Assembly (NCBI GenBank): GCA_025602905.1 | Contig: JAHLKI010000024.1 | Location: 186,001 to 250,000, forward strand | Length of the DNA: 64,000 nt | Direction: 5' to 3' | Source: Phlyctochytrium arcticum | Lineage: Eukaryota; Chytridiomycota; Chytridiomycetes; Chytridiales; Chytridiaceae | The notes under the pieces: generated by a model | Told to the model about the DNA's origin: nothing | The model's input: the letters and a program-made list of their open reading frames with translations, nothing else | Databases searched by the model: none | In this document: piece by piece, positions 41,701-51,821 of the stretch | How positions within the stretch are numbered: the stretch's first letter is position 1 | Layout of the letters: each line of letters opens with the position of its first letter | Made by a program: the position numbers and the translations under genes

Positions 41701-43129
41701 CGCGTCGCTTTCGGTGCTTGGAGCGTGGGAAGATTACTCTCATTGCTTTGATATACATTGATATACCCATTTGTAATTTAATAAGACATCCTCTGTGTAA
41801 TACCATGCATCAGTCTCCTTGCCCAGGCTGCGCTATTGCGCAGTCGGGTTGCCACATCATCTTTGCCCGATGGTGGCCGATGGTCTATATAGATCACATG
41901 CTTTATTTTCATCATTGTAAGGCAGACCCAGGCAGACATTCTACCTCTACCACAACGGTCTACACAGAGTGTGCGACTTATCTAATCAAATCGCAAAGAA
42001 TGTGCGGGCAGGTATAAGCTGCTTCTCGGGCTTGCAGCAATCCAACGTGGTAGTTACTACTCTATCACGATCCAACATGAATCAAAATACCTCATGCTGG
42101 GTCTAATCATTCATTTTATATCATACTGCTATTGTCAGATCAGCATCAATGAGGCGTACCCCTCCACTGACACGATCGGCTGCAAATGGGCCAGGTTCTC
42201 AACAAGGATGTGAAAATAGACCGATCACTGTATTTATTTTCCATAGCATCACGTATTAATAAGGCATCTTGATTCTTGAATGGTACCAGACAAAAAAATA
42301 TATGAAGCTCCTGAGTGCTGGTACGCACGGCGGAATAAATTCATGACCGGCTCTTGGAAAAAATGGTATCATAATGCCATTGTCGGCAAGTAAGTACATT
42401 CTATAATTCCGATGCTGTTGGCAAAATTGGTTCAGTAGGGATATTCAGCAAGGGAGAAGGTACATTTCTTGCTAGGCGTTCCTGGCCGGTAACTGTTTCC
42501 ATGATGGATGAGCCGTTCCACGGTTTTTTGTGGGGACTCCCAGCAGTTGGGATTGGATAGTCATACTCGAGTAGAACAATGCGTGAATTGATGTTTAAGT
42601 CTTTGTTATCCAAAGTAATGTTGAAGGTCGTCCTTTATTTAGACGAACGATTAGTCAAGGTTTTTATTTCCGGAAACATGGCAAAATTCCGAAATCTGGG
42701 TAGCATCGGCACCAAACGGAAAGTCACTTTGGCGGGGACATTGCGGTCTGGTAATAGCTAGTGAGATGTCGAATAACAAAGGTTCTAAAAATAGTTATCC
42801 AGAAATTGCTATGCGCTCAGAAAGGTAATGGATTAGACTTAAAGATGGTAAAAGGAAAGCTGAAAAAACTTTGTCAAGTTTACTTTCGGTATTCTAGGCT
42901 ATCTGTGTTTACGGGGAATATTTACAGGAAGAATTAGACCTTTCACCAGAAAACGGGTAATGGGCAGGGAGACCTATCATTACTGTCAGTTTTGCGAGAG
43001 TTTTTGTTCATAAATGTTTAATAAGAAAACGGCCGTACTTTCTCGGCTTGTTGCTGTGTCTTCCTTGTGGAGTCCCGGCACTTTATCCTCTGAGTACTAG
43101 TAGCCTGCAAGCAGCAGTTTCAAGAGAAG
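41701..43129. repeat. Intergenic block, homologous to 47.95-49.73 kb
   Basis: Read in order, many segments match the block upstream of paralogue C: a 3'-flank signal gtaatttaataagac (about 41773), tgccattgtcggcaagta (about 42375; compare 48733), gatgagccgttcca (about 42505; compare 49065), tagaacaatgcgt (about 42572; compare 49113), and aaaatagttatccag (about 42788; compare 49280). No open frame in it is conserved, so duplication at the DNA level is the best reading. Confidence 0.6.
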
Positions 43130-44197
43130 ATGAGCAACTCTACAACACTACCACCGTGTGATTGGCGAATGAACGTGCACAACTGCCACCGAGGCGATAT
43201 ATTTCTCATAATTCAGTACATCGCCCTCATCATTGACAGCTCTGCGGTGTTGGCCTGCATTGTCACACTTTTCCAACGAATCAAATTTCTGGAAGGACGA
43301 ATATGGACCTCGTCGGGTGTCAGTTCAACGGAAGCACTGTTATCCATCATGGTTCTGGGGTTTTCAGGACGGGCCGCCGCGAGCGTCTGTCTGATTGTAG
43401 GCAACCTGAGCCCGGGATCAATGATGGTGATGTTTGAAGTACCATTTCTGCTCGGTGTAGTGGCCATACAAACATTTGTTGTCGGGGTCGCTACCGTTTC
43501 GTCTCAAGCTCGTCAATTGAAGCAGAATGGCGCGGGGGATCGCTCAACCAACTTCCTCTCGTTACCATCCAAACGTACCATCTATATCGCTGTTTATTCA
43601 CAGCTGATCTTGCAGTTTGCAGCCCAGGTGCCGCTTGCCTACCTTACCGGTCGTTACGACTACCCGGTCGATGTCATGGCCTGGCCCTGGCATGGGTACC
43701 ATATAGCGCATAACTCGCTGTGGAGTTTGAACCTAACGGTCCTCTCTATTGCATTTCTGTACTATGCGCTAGCACTGATGAATGAGCTCAAAATCAACAC
43801 AAAAGATACTAAAGGGACAGTTGACGCGGACTCGGGAGTCGCCAAACAAGCGGGCCGCTTACGAGTTCAGTTCCTTCTTCTGGGCTTCATCTACGGCTCT
43901 TTCGGGATAATTCTCGGTACCTTTGCATGGCTACGACACTGGATTCTTTACTGCACGGAGTTTTCGGCCTTTTTATGCTTTGGCTGGGTCACGATTTGCT
44001 CAACCTGCATTCTGGTCTTTTGCTATGTCACCTTTCTTTCGGACCGCCAAAGGATTATTAATCGCAGCACGCCTACTGCTCCAACCTCGGCCGTCGGATC
44101 AGGTGTTGCTACTGCCGTATCACCCGTATCACTCGGACGTCCCCGAAAAGCAAGTTATGTCTTCAACAGCAGCAACCATTCGCTTAACAATACATGA
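43130..44197 (+). CDS. 7TM receptor-like protein, paralogue B
   Basis: Single exon, 355 residues, starting MSNSTTLPPCDWRMNVHNCH. It has the same seven-helix layout as paralogue A and is collinear with it without gaps until the C-tail, where the sequences diverge. Conserved blocks include TFVVGVATVSSQARQL, LSLPSKRTIYIAVYSQL, DVMAWPWHGYHIAHNSLWSL and FIYGSFGIILGTFAWLRHWI. The leader tttcaagagaagATG is like that of A. All helices and the N-terminal Cys pair are intact, so the gene looks functional. Ligand and class unknown. Confidence 0.75.
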   Translation: MSNSTTLPPCDWRMNVHNCHRGDIFLIIQYIALIIDSSAVLACIVTLFQRIKFLEGRIWTSSGVSSTEALLSIMVLGFSGRAAASVCLIVGNLSPGSMMVMFEVPFLLGVVAIQTFVVGVATVSSQARQLKQNGAGDRSTNFLSLPSKRTIYIAVYSQLILQFAAQVPLAYLTGRYDYPVDVMAWPWHGYHIAHNSLWSLNLTVLSIAFLYYALALMNELKINTKDTKGTVDADSGVAKQAGRLRVQFLLLGFIYGSFGIILGTFAWLRHWILYCTEFSAFLCFGWVTICSTCILVFCYVTFLSDRQRIINRSTPTAPTSAVGSGVATAVSPVSLGRPRKASYVFNSSNHSLNNT

Positions 44198-44906
44198 TCG
44201 CTAAGTTTGACTGCCTCGTCTGCCTTGTCGTTTGGGTGCTTAGGCTACCGCTCCCCTTACCTTGATACACAGTTGTATACCCAATTGTAATTTAATAAGA
44301 CTGTATTACTATGCATCTGTCGTCTCCACTACTGCGCAGTTTTAGTGCAGTACCATCTTTACCACTGATGCTCCACAGTATAACATGTACACAGAGTATA
44401 AGGATCTGGGGATCAACTCATCGCACGGGGCCCTTCTTCTGCATGTACTTGTATGTCTCATTTACACTTAGAGATGTTCAACCCATTCATTTCCTCGGTG
44501 TGCAGACCAATAACTATATTTATTCTCCATACATTTGCATTTTTAGCAAGAGTCGCAAATCATCATGACCGCTGAATACGCACGAGTTGGAAAAAATTTC
44601 ATGGCCGCTCTTGAAAAAATCATCCGACAATGACATTGTTGGCAAATACATTTCATAGGGTCCGGCCAAGTTTCAATGATTCAGTACATAATCAGCAAGG
44701 AACGAATGACATCGCATATGCTGGAAGCGGTTGTAGTATATAGGATAGAGTAATGATTGAAATACCAACAAAATGGTTATTTGTTGGTGAGGAAGGTGAA
44801 TGGAGAGGGGGATGAACCACAAGATCGGATGTAAAAGTCGCTAGCAAGAGTAAATTAAGATTGGGGGTACCACATCGGAGGAAGTCTTATCTAGATCGAA
44901 AGAGAG
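44198..44906. repeat. Intergenic block, partial copy of the receptor-cluster unit
   Basis: The part at 44260-44670 repeats elements of the other blocks: tgtaatttaataagac (about 44286) and gacaatgacattgttggcaa (about 44626; compare 48730). The remainder up to 44906 is the 3' flank of the next gene (minus). No gene is supported. Confidence 0.5.
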
Positions 44907-46018
44907 TCATGCAATATCCTTAGTCTTGTCAGCAGATGGGAGTGTCGAATTTGGGCTGTCAGTGGGATGGGATAGGGTGCCCACCATGTTCAAACTCCTT
45001 GTGCCGGTTGGTGAGAAGTGGGATCGGGTTGCGTCCTTCACTGACAGCAGTGGACCCTTCTTCTCCCTTGAATCCTTTCCTGGTGCCGACCCGTAACCCT
45101 CCCTTGCTGCGGAAGCCGCGCGACGAGCTTTTTGCATGACAGTGATGGAGAACAGGAGCATGAGCACCTTCAAGGGCAGACCCAGGACGGCTATGTAGGT
45201 GAACGTGTAGCCCACATCGGCAATCCAATAGCGAATGATATAAGTTCCTAGCAGAACCAAATCGGTTATCAGTTGTCCCATAGCAGCAATGTTGTTTTGT
45301 CGCGCAAACGCCCCCACGGAGGTCATCGTGAGCTCGGGATACTTGCTGAGAAGAAGTGCTTGGCTGGCTGTGATGCATAAGACACAAACGCTGAGGAATG
45401 TGTCAATCATGGCGGCAGAAAACATCCAAACTACATAAGGGAATACGAATCCAATCGGCTGTGCATTAACCCCCTTCACGAGGCCTATCACCAGGCAGGT
45501 AACAAATAGGACACCGCAGAGAGTACCCAGAGCCGCCAGTGCCCATGAGTAATATTTCTTCCAATTACGGGATTTGCCCGTACCAATGAGGATAAACTCG
45601 ATACGAAAACCCTGCATGAAAACGTCGCCGGATGCTCCTGCAAAAAAAAATACTGTCAGGATAAGTGTTAGCTATTGTCGCTAAGAATAAACTCTAAAGC
45701 CTTATTACATTTTGGCACGTATCCTACCCACGGCTGCCCCGCGAATTGAAAGAAAGTCACAGCGCCCCAAAGTTCAATGATGAGGCCTATGATCAGGACA
45801 ACGGGGGTGGCCACCAATACCAGGTTGTAAGGGGTTTTTCGGTTCTTGAGGAAACCAAGAGCTATGTAGATACCCACGCACCCAAGTATTATACCAGTCG
45901 TTGTCAATATAATATTGACGCTCCTGAGGTTGAATCCCTTGCAAGCATCATTTGGAGTATCGAGCTTGCTCAGATCACCATTGTACGTAAATGACTTCAG
46001 TCCCATTGACATTAGCAT
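44907..46018 (-). CDS. Multi-pass membrane protein, probably 7TM
   Basis: Two exons (46018-45709 and 45634-44907) give 345 residues. The acceptor AG at 45636-45635 (GCAGGAG|CATCC) is preferred over the one 3 bases earlier because the latter makes a stop. Hydrophobic helices: IILTTTGIILGCVGIYIALG, LVLVATPVVLIIGLIIELWG, ALAALGTLCGVLFVTCLVIG, VFPYVVWMFSAAMIDTFLSV, MGQLITDLVLLGTYIIRYWI and YIAVLGLPLKVLMLLFSITV, with a shorter one near residue 75. The C-tail is basic and Ser-rich. It does not align with paralogues A-C by eye but is of similar size and sits in the same cluster, in opposite orientation. Family not recognised. Confidence 0.6.
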
Positions 46019-46526
46019 ATACGCAGAATGGATCGTCCACTATTCGCATCGTGCTAAAGAATTTTGTCAAAAACTGGCGGAAAGAAATTTTTTCGGTCCA
46101 AGAGGATTTTTATTTCCAAATGAAAACCTCATTGGACTCATGTAATGGCCCGCAAATTGTTGCAATGCACTACAATGAACGACCCACAAACTCGGGCCCC
46201 CGACAATATTTACTGCTGAGTTTCATTGTTTGAGGAGTATATGGATCAAATATGTCTATTTTTATTTTTATCCCAAACTTCAAGACCAACAAAAGTTCTG
46301 GTCCGTGACAAGAGCGGAGGAATTCCTTAGCTCTGTTTGGACTTCGAGAAGAGAAAGAAGGAAATGACTCGTAGGATTTCCTCAGGATTTCCTCAGCAAT
46401 GGATGTTATCTCCGTCAGTAACCTTCAACAACTCGCCCATCCAGATTAAGGTTTGTTTGCGTATATGCCAATTATATTTCGCACAATCATGATTTAGGCG
46501 TAACGTACTTTACATCGACGATTTCA
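46019..46526. promoter_or_regulatory. Divergent intergenic region between two receptor genes
   Basis: About 500 bases between outward-facing start codons. AT-rich near 46250-46275. A tandem ggatttcctca motif occurs at 46375-46396. Nothing else was recognised. Confidence 0.35.
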
Positions 46527-47903
46527 ATGGATTCCCATAAGGTGGCCGGGACTTCTGGCATCATCACACTTGAAGCATATTTTCGATCAATGTACTTACA
46601 AGAACGAATACCTCCGGCACACGTTGAATCTCCGGACGCCGATGGATATTATCAATTTGACGTGATCCCACTCGGAATGGTACAAGGATGGTACTATCTT
46701 CCCTATCGCTTGACCGACTTTCAATGGAAGTGGGCTGCATTCTCGTGGGCGATGGGAACATCGTCATGCATACTGGGCATTCTCTTTTTCTGGATTGTTC
46801 GCCGGGTGCCGGTAAGCTACGGTGTTGCCAATATGATATGCATTATCTGATAAAGTCGTTCGTGTGCCAGTGGTCTCCTGCCAAATATTTTGTTGTGAAC
46901 CTTGTCGTGGTTGACCGGATAGAGCTTTTCCTCAGTTCTACGATATGGCATCCTTCGGCTGTACTGTATGGAAATCATTGGCACGGTAAACTTTAGTCAT
47001 TTGCCTGGTAGTATTCGCCATATCTAATTTTTCCTTCGTAGGCTACTACACGTGTCAGATTATGGGCTATGCTAGTGGATTTTGGGGCATCACTTCACAA
47101 TCATTTACCTTCTTTTTCATTTTGGAGCGCTATCTGTCTCTGGTTCATCGCTTTACAGTGAACAACTGGCAGGCAAAGCAAATTGCCCTTTCGGTGTACA
47201 TTTCAGGGCTGATGACTTCAGCGACGCCATTTATTTTTGGCCGAATGTCGTCAGTCGCACCTTCTGGCCTATACTGTCAGCCAATATATAAGTTCTCGGC
47301 CTCTCTACCTTCACTCTCTTTCCAATACGATTTTTTAGGGTCCAATGGCGGAGACTGGGTTGGATTCTTTCTCGGCATTGTGGCTCTCATTTTTGTTTCA
47401 GCAAACCTCATAGGAGCAGCTATTATGTATCTGCAGATATACCAAAAGTATGTCCGCGTAACACGGGAGCGCAAAATGCCGTTGAGGGGGGCGGAACGTT
47501 TCATGCCACCACCAATGCTCAGGGTCAACGCTCAACCAACGACCAGGTCGCAATCAGGTTCATGCCCACGAAATCTATTCTTGCTTTCAAAAAAGGGAGC
47601 GCAGTAGATCTGCACCAGCAGTCTACTGCCATCGCGTATACCTTGGCGAAACAGGCCTTCCTATACTACCTCTGCTACGCAATCTGCATCATCCCTCTGG
47701 CCTATGAGTTCCTTCACCATGTTATATTTCAGCTATCCCCTCCGACTTGGTACGACTTGCTGGTTTATGTGGCTACGTTTGTGTTTACGATTAACAACTT
47801 CATTCTTTTGGTCACCCTCAATCAGCACTATCGGATTGCGGCTTTGGAGGAGTGGGCTGATTGGAAAAATAGAATACAGAGACTTGTATCTAAAAGGAAA
47901 TAA
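46527..47903 (+). CDS. Rhodopsin-like (class A-type) G-protein-coupled receptor
   Basis: Four exons, 46527-46811, 46856-46985, 47042-47557 and 47605-47903, give 409 residues (the last junction is tentative). TM1 is AAFSWAMGTSSCILGILFFW. TM2 is KYFVVNLVVVDRIELFLSST, with the Asn and Asp of class A receptors. TM3 is preceded by a Cys (YYTCQIMGYASGFWG) and ends in ILERYLSLVHR, an E-R-Y motif. TM4 is ALSVYISGLMTSATPFIFG, TM5 VGFFLGIVALIFVSANLIGA, TM6 FLYYLCYAICIIPLAYEF and TM7 LLVYVATFVFTINNFILLV. No NPxxY motif ends TM7. The conserved Trp of TM4 is not seen. This is a plausible divergent class A receptor that signals through G proteins; ligand unknown. Confidence 0.7.
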
Positions 47904-49729
47904 GACTCTCCAATATGTAACTTGTTATACCATTTATAACTTTGCGACTGACAGTTGACTGGACGTATTGAAGATTTGGGTAATTCAGCCGCCACTCGCT
48001 TACTTTGATATAAATCGATGTAGCCAAATGTAGTGCAAATAACACATACTTTGTTTTGCTATACATTAGTCTTCTGGCCCGGATGCACTACTGCCCGGGC
48101 TTGGCGCCAATCTTTGCCATGGTCTGTATGGAACATAAATTCTACCAGAGATTGTCTGGCTTGTTTAATCAAACTGTAGAGAATGTGCCGTTGGTTCGGC
48201 GTGCAGAGACCAGCGTGGTGATCACCACTGCTTCACAATCAGACATTACTCAAGATTCCTGCGCTTTTTCAAAACCCACCGGAGTACCTCCAATACGCAG
48301 ATGGGCCAGATTTCCGTCAGAAATCTGAAGGTCAATTAAACCCAGGGACAATTCGTCTGCGAGTACTGCTCATGTACTCGTCTTTTATCTCCTTGATACG
48401 TAGATCAATCCTTTTTTTTCATACATCTTCGCTATCAGCAAGAGTTGCAAACCAACACAGATCAACAGGTAATTTCGATCGGAATTCACTGGAGATGCAT
48501 AGGCCAGACCCGGGCTCACCCGACATTTTTCAGACCCTTGGCACCAGCACCCCTTCATGAATTTAAATCTTCCCCTTGACATCCTGACAAATATATAGTG
48601 TGAGGACCGCAAATTCATTGGAATTTCTAACACCAACGACCTGTACCAGACCAAACTAATGAGGCACCTGAATGCCGGTACGCAAGTGTTTGAAAAACTT
48701 GATGATCGGCTCATGGAAAAATCATAAGACAATGACATTGTCGGCAAGTACTGTCAGTCAGTCTTAGTGCCTGTCCAAGTTTCAATTATCCTAGATTTTT
48801 TTTAGTCCAAGAGGCCAGGGATACGAGGTGGTGAACAAAATCCGCCTTTTTGGTTAGTACACGCACAACGAGACGGTCTCGATCCATTTTTTTCATAGCG
48901 ACATCATTTCTTCGAAGTTGGTCGGGTTAAATTTCGCCTTTCCCAAATGGATCTACTCAAAGAGATTTCGTATCCACCCGCACCTGGTTGAATGTCTATT
49001 CTTGTTCAAAGCCGCCGAATGTTAAGCCAGAAACATTTCCAGGCGGCTGAAGTCTTCCATGATGCATGAGCCGTTCCATGGCTTTGTCGTCCAGCTTAAG
49101 CATGTGGAAAATAGAACAATGCGTATATCCAACGTAACGTAGAAGGGTCATCCTTTATTTAGCAGAACAATAAATATTTTCAGCCAACATGGCGAATTTC
49201 CGAACTCTGGGTACCAAATGTGGGGGAAATCAACTCTGGCGGGGGCATTAGTTTGATCTGTCGAATTACGATGGGTCTGAAAATAGTTATCCAGTAGCGG
49301 TGCTATGTGACCTGAAAGGTAATAGATGGAGAAGGATAAATCCTCCCCGGACGCATATCACTCAAAATAAATACCAGGATGATACAGAAATGTGATGTAA
49401 GTTACAGTTATGTTTAGGGGTTCTAGACTATTCGTTGTTTGCCTTTATGGTCGGCGGGGAACATTTACACCTATCACTGCCACCCCATCCATCCAAGAAA
49501 CAGGTAAAATCCCAGGTGATGTCCACGGTCTATCAATGGGTTTAACTCTATGGTATTTGACGTTGAACGATATGCCAAATATGGTGTCCATGTGTGGCAG
49601 ATTTCAGGCAGCATTGATAAATCTTTGTGTAATAAGAAGGCCATACGTTCACCATTTCTTTCCGGTATACAGCGTCCTTTGTTGAGCAACTGCATTTCAA
49701 ACCCTAAACAGCCTCAAAAAATCAGTAAG
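47904..49729. repeat. Intergenic block, homologous to 41.7-43.1 kb
   Basis: This is 1.8 kb lying between the rhodopsin-like gene and paralogue C. It matches the block upstream of paralogue B over most of its length in short conserved stretches in the same order (see 41701-43129). Small frames at 48056-48328 and 49410-49685 are not conserved in the other block. No gene is supported. Confidence 0.55.
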
Positions 49730-50776
49730 ATGAGCAACTCTACAATACTACCACCTTGTGATTGGCGAATTAGCGTGTACAACTGCCATCGAGGCAATGT
49801 CTTCCTAATCATTCAATACATCTCTCTCGTCGTGGTCACCTCTGCATTATTGGCTGTCATCGGCACCTTTTACCAGCGAGCCAGATATTTACAAGGACGA
49901 TTATGGACCTCTTCAGGGATCAGTTCAACGGAAGCACTATTGGCCCTAATTGGTCTACATTTTGTCGGGCGGATCGTGACGACTGTCTGCTTGATCCGAG
50001 ACAACCTGAGTCCGGGGCCGATGGCACTGCTGTGGGAAATACCGTGGCTGGTCGGTGAAGTCGGTTTACAATCTTTTGTTGTTGGGGTCGCCACCGTCTC
50101 GTCAAACACTCGTAAATTCAAGACCCAGGCCAATGCGGCGAAAAATCCAACCACGTTTTTGTCGCTACCCTCCAAGCGCACCATCTATACTGCCGTTTAC
50201 ACACAATTGGCTGTTCAATTTTTGACCAATGTGCCACTCGCGTACTTTGCCGGTCGAGACGACTACACGACGCATGTCATGGCCTGGCCTTGGCAATGGT
50301 ATCATATCGCCCACTACTCGCTCTGGAGTGTTTACTTGATGCTCCTCTCTGCGGCGTTCCTCTACTATTCCTTGACGCTCATGACAGGGCTCAAGCAGAA
50401 CTCGCAAGATACCAAAGGAAAAATGGACGCTGACTCCGGGGTTCACAAGCAAGTGGGTCGCTTACGGATGCAGTTCCTCACTGTCGGATTCATCTACGGC
50501 TCGTTCGGGATGATTCTGGGTTCATTTGCATGGCTGCGACACTGGATTCTCTACTTTATTGAACTTTCGGCCTTTTTATGCTTGGGCTGGAACACGCTCG
50601 TTCCAACAGCCATGCTGGTGTTTTGCTACGTGACTTATTTCTCCGATCGCCAGACAATTTTGAAGCGGGATGCGCCATTACAGCATACTGCGCTCGGGTC
50701 AGGGGCTGGTGCGGCAAGTTCCCAAAAAGCCAACACTCATGTCCACGATAGTGCTCAATCTCTTGACAAGACCTAG
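49730..50776 (+). CDS. 7TM receptor-like protein, paralogue C
   Basis: Single exon, 348 residues from the ATG at 49730 (MSNSTILPPCDWRISVYNCH); the frame is open further upstream but the paralogues fix this start. The seven helices are in the same places as in A and B: SFVVGVATVSSNTRKF at the end of TM3, SLPSKRTIYTAVYTQL, HVMAWPWQWYHIAHYSLWSV and GFIYGSFGMILGSFAWLRHW. The C-tail is shorter. The ORF is intact. Sequence between paralogues is most conserved in helices 3-6, suggesting a shared mechanism with variable ends. Confidence 0.75.
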   Translation: MSNSTILPPCDWRISVYNCHRGNVFLIIQYISLVVVTSALLAVIGTFYQRARYLQGRLWTSSGISSTEALLALIGLHFVGRIVTTVCLIRDNLSPGPMALLWEIPWLVGEVGLQSFVVGVATVSSNTRKFKTQANAAKNPTTFLSLPSKRTIYTAVYTQLAVQFLTNVPLAYFAGRDDYTTHVMAWPWQWYHIAHYSLWSVYLMLLSAAFLYYSLTLMTGLKQNSQDTKGKMDADSGVHKQVGRLRMQFLTVGFIYGSFGMILGSFAWLRHWILYFIELSAFLCLGWNTLVPTAMLVFCYVTYFSDRQTILKRDAPLQHTALGSGAGAASSQKANTHVHDSAQSLDKT

Positions 50777-51821
50777 TGGCTGGATTTGAGACCTCTGCCA
50801 TTCTGAGCGCATATACCACCTCTCACAATGCTGTGATTTGCAAAAATATACCCAATCTGTAATTTAATAAGAACATACACTATACATGACCGAATAACCA
50901 ATCGGCTCTTCATCCAGTCTCTGCTATGCGCCGTTACTTCGATCCCTTGCCCCCACTCACCCCTTTATCTCAATAGTCCTTATCAATCTTGTTGGACACA
51001 CTGCATAAAGGTCACCGGTGCTTGGTAAACTTAGGTTGACCGTCTCCATCGCAAAAGGCTGCGTACCTCAGTCGATGTTTCCCAGGGTACTGCAAACATG
51101 CCCTCAACGTGAAAGTGTGAACGATGTCACATATCTACCCGCTACCTGAGGAAATCAAAAGATTCATCATGAATTGGCTTACGTTTCATTTGAACATACC
51201 TGATGGTGTATTTAAGTACATACTGTGGTCAACATCTCCCAATTTTTGTATGGGCATCTTGTCAGAAATGCAACCTTGAGTTAAGTACGAGGCGCTGTAG
51301 CACTGCATCTCTTCCCAAGGCAATGTGATGTGCCAATGCAAAGTCGGCACAAGAATCCAGATCATGTCGCAAAAGTGACTTCATATCAATATTAGCCCCT
51401 CTCTGTCTTGGCGGCAGGCTGGCATCGGCCGGTTTTTCTTGCAATATTGCCGTGGCACACTTTTGGCGAAGTTCCAGAGAGGGAAGAGGCCGAAAGGCGG
51501 GAATTGTTTTCAATGAAACAGGCCCAAGTCAAAGATCCGCCAACAGGGTTTAACTGCGCTCCGTACGCTCCGGGACGTTGGAGTGTAGTGTTTGAATTTG
51601 GTAGATCAGAGTAAACTGAGCAAGTCTTTTGCATCAAGACACGAGGAAACGGCTTTTGGCGAACAAAACCACGGAGAAAACCGGAGGTACTGACATTGTA
51701 GGCCGTTGTCGTCGATTGAAATTTTGAGATCTTGGGAAGTGCGCTCGGAGCGGAGTTTTCGGATGTGAGCAAAAACAAACCAACAAATCCAAAAGTATGG
51801 TCTCAATTTCTCCCAAACACA
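50777..51821. other. Intergenic region with a partial repeat
   Basis: The part at 50845-51020 holds the usual gtaatttaataaga flank and a stretch (ccactcac... atcttgttggacac, about 50950-51000) that recurs at 54470-54520. A minus-strand frame at 51262-51513 reads protein-like (FRPLPSLELRQKCATAILQE) but has no partner or family. No supported gene. Confidence 0.35.
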
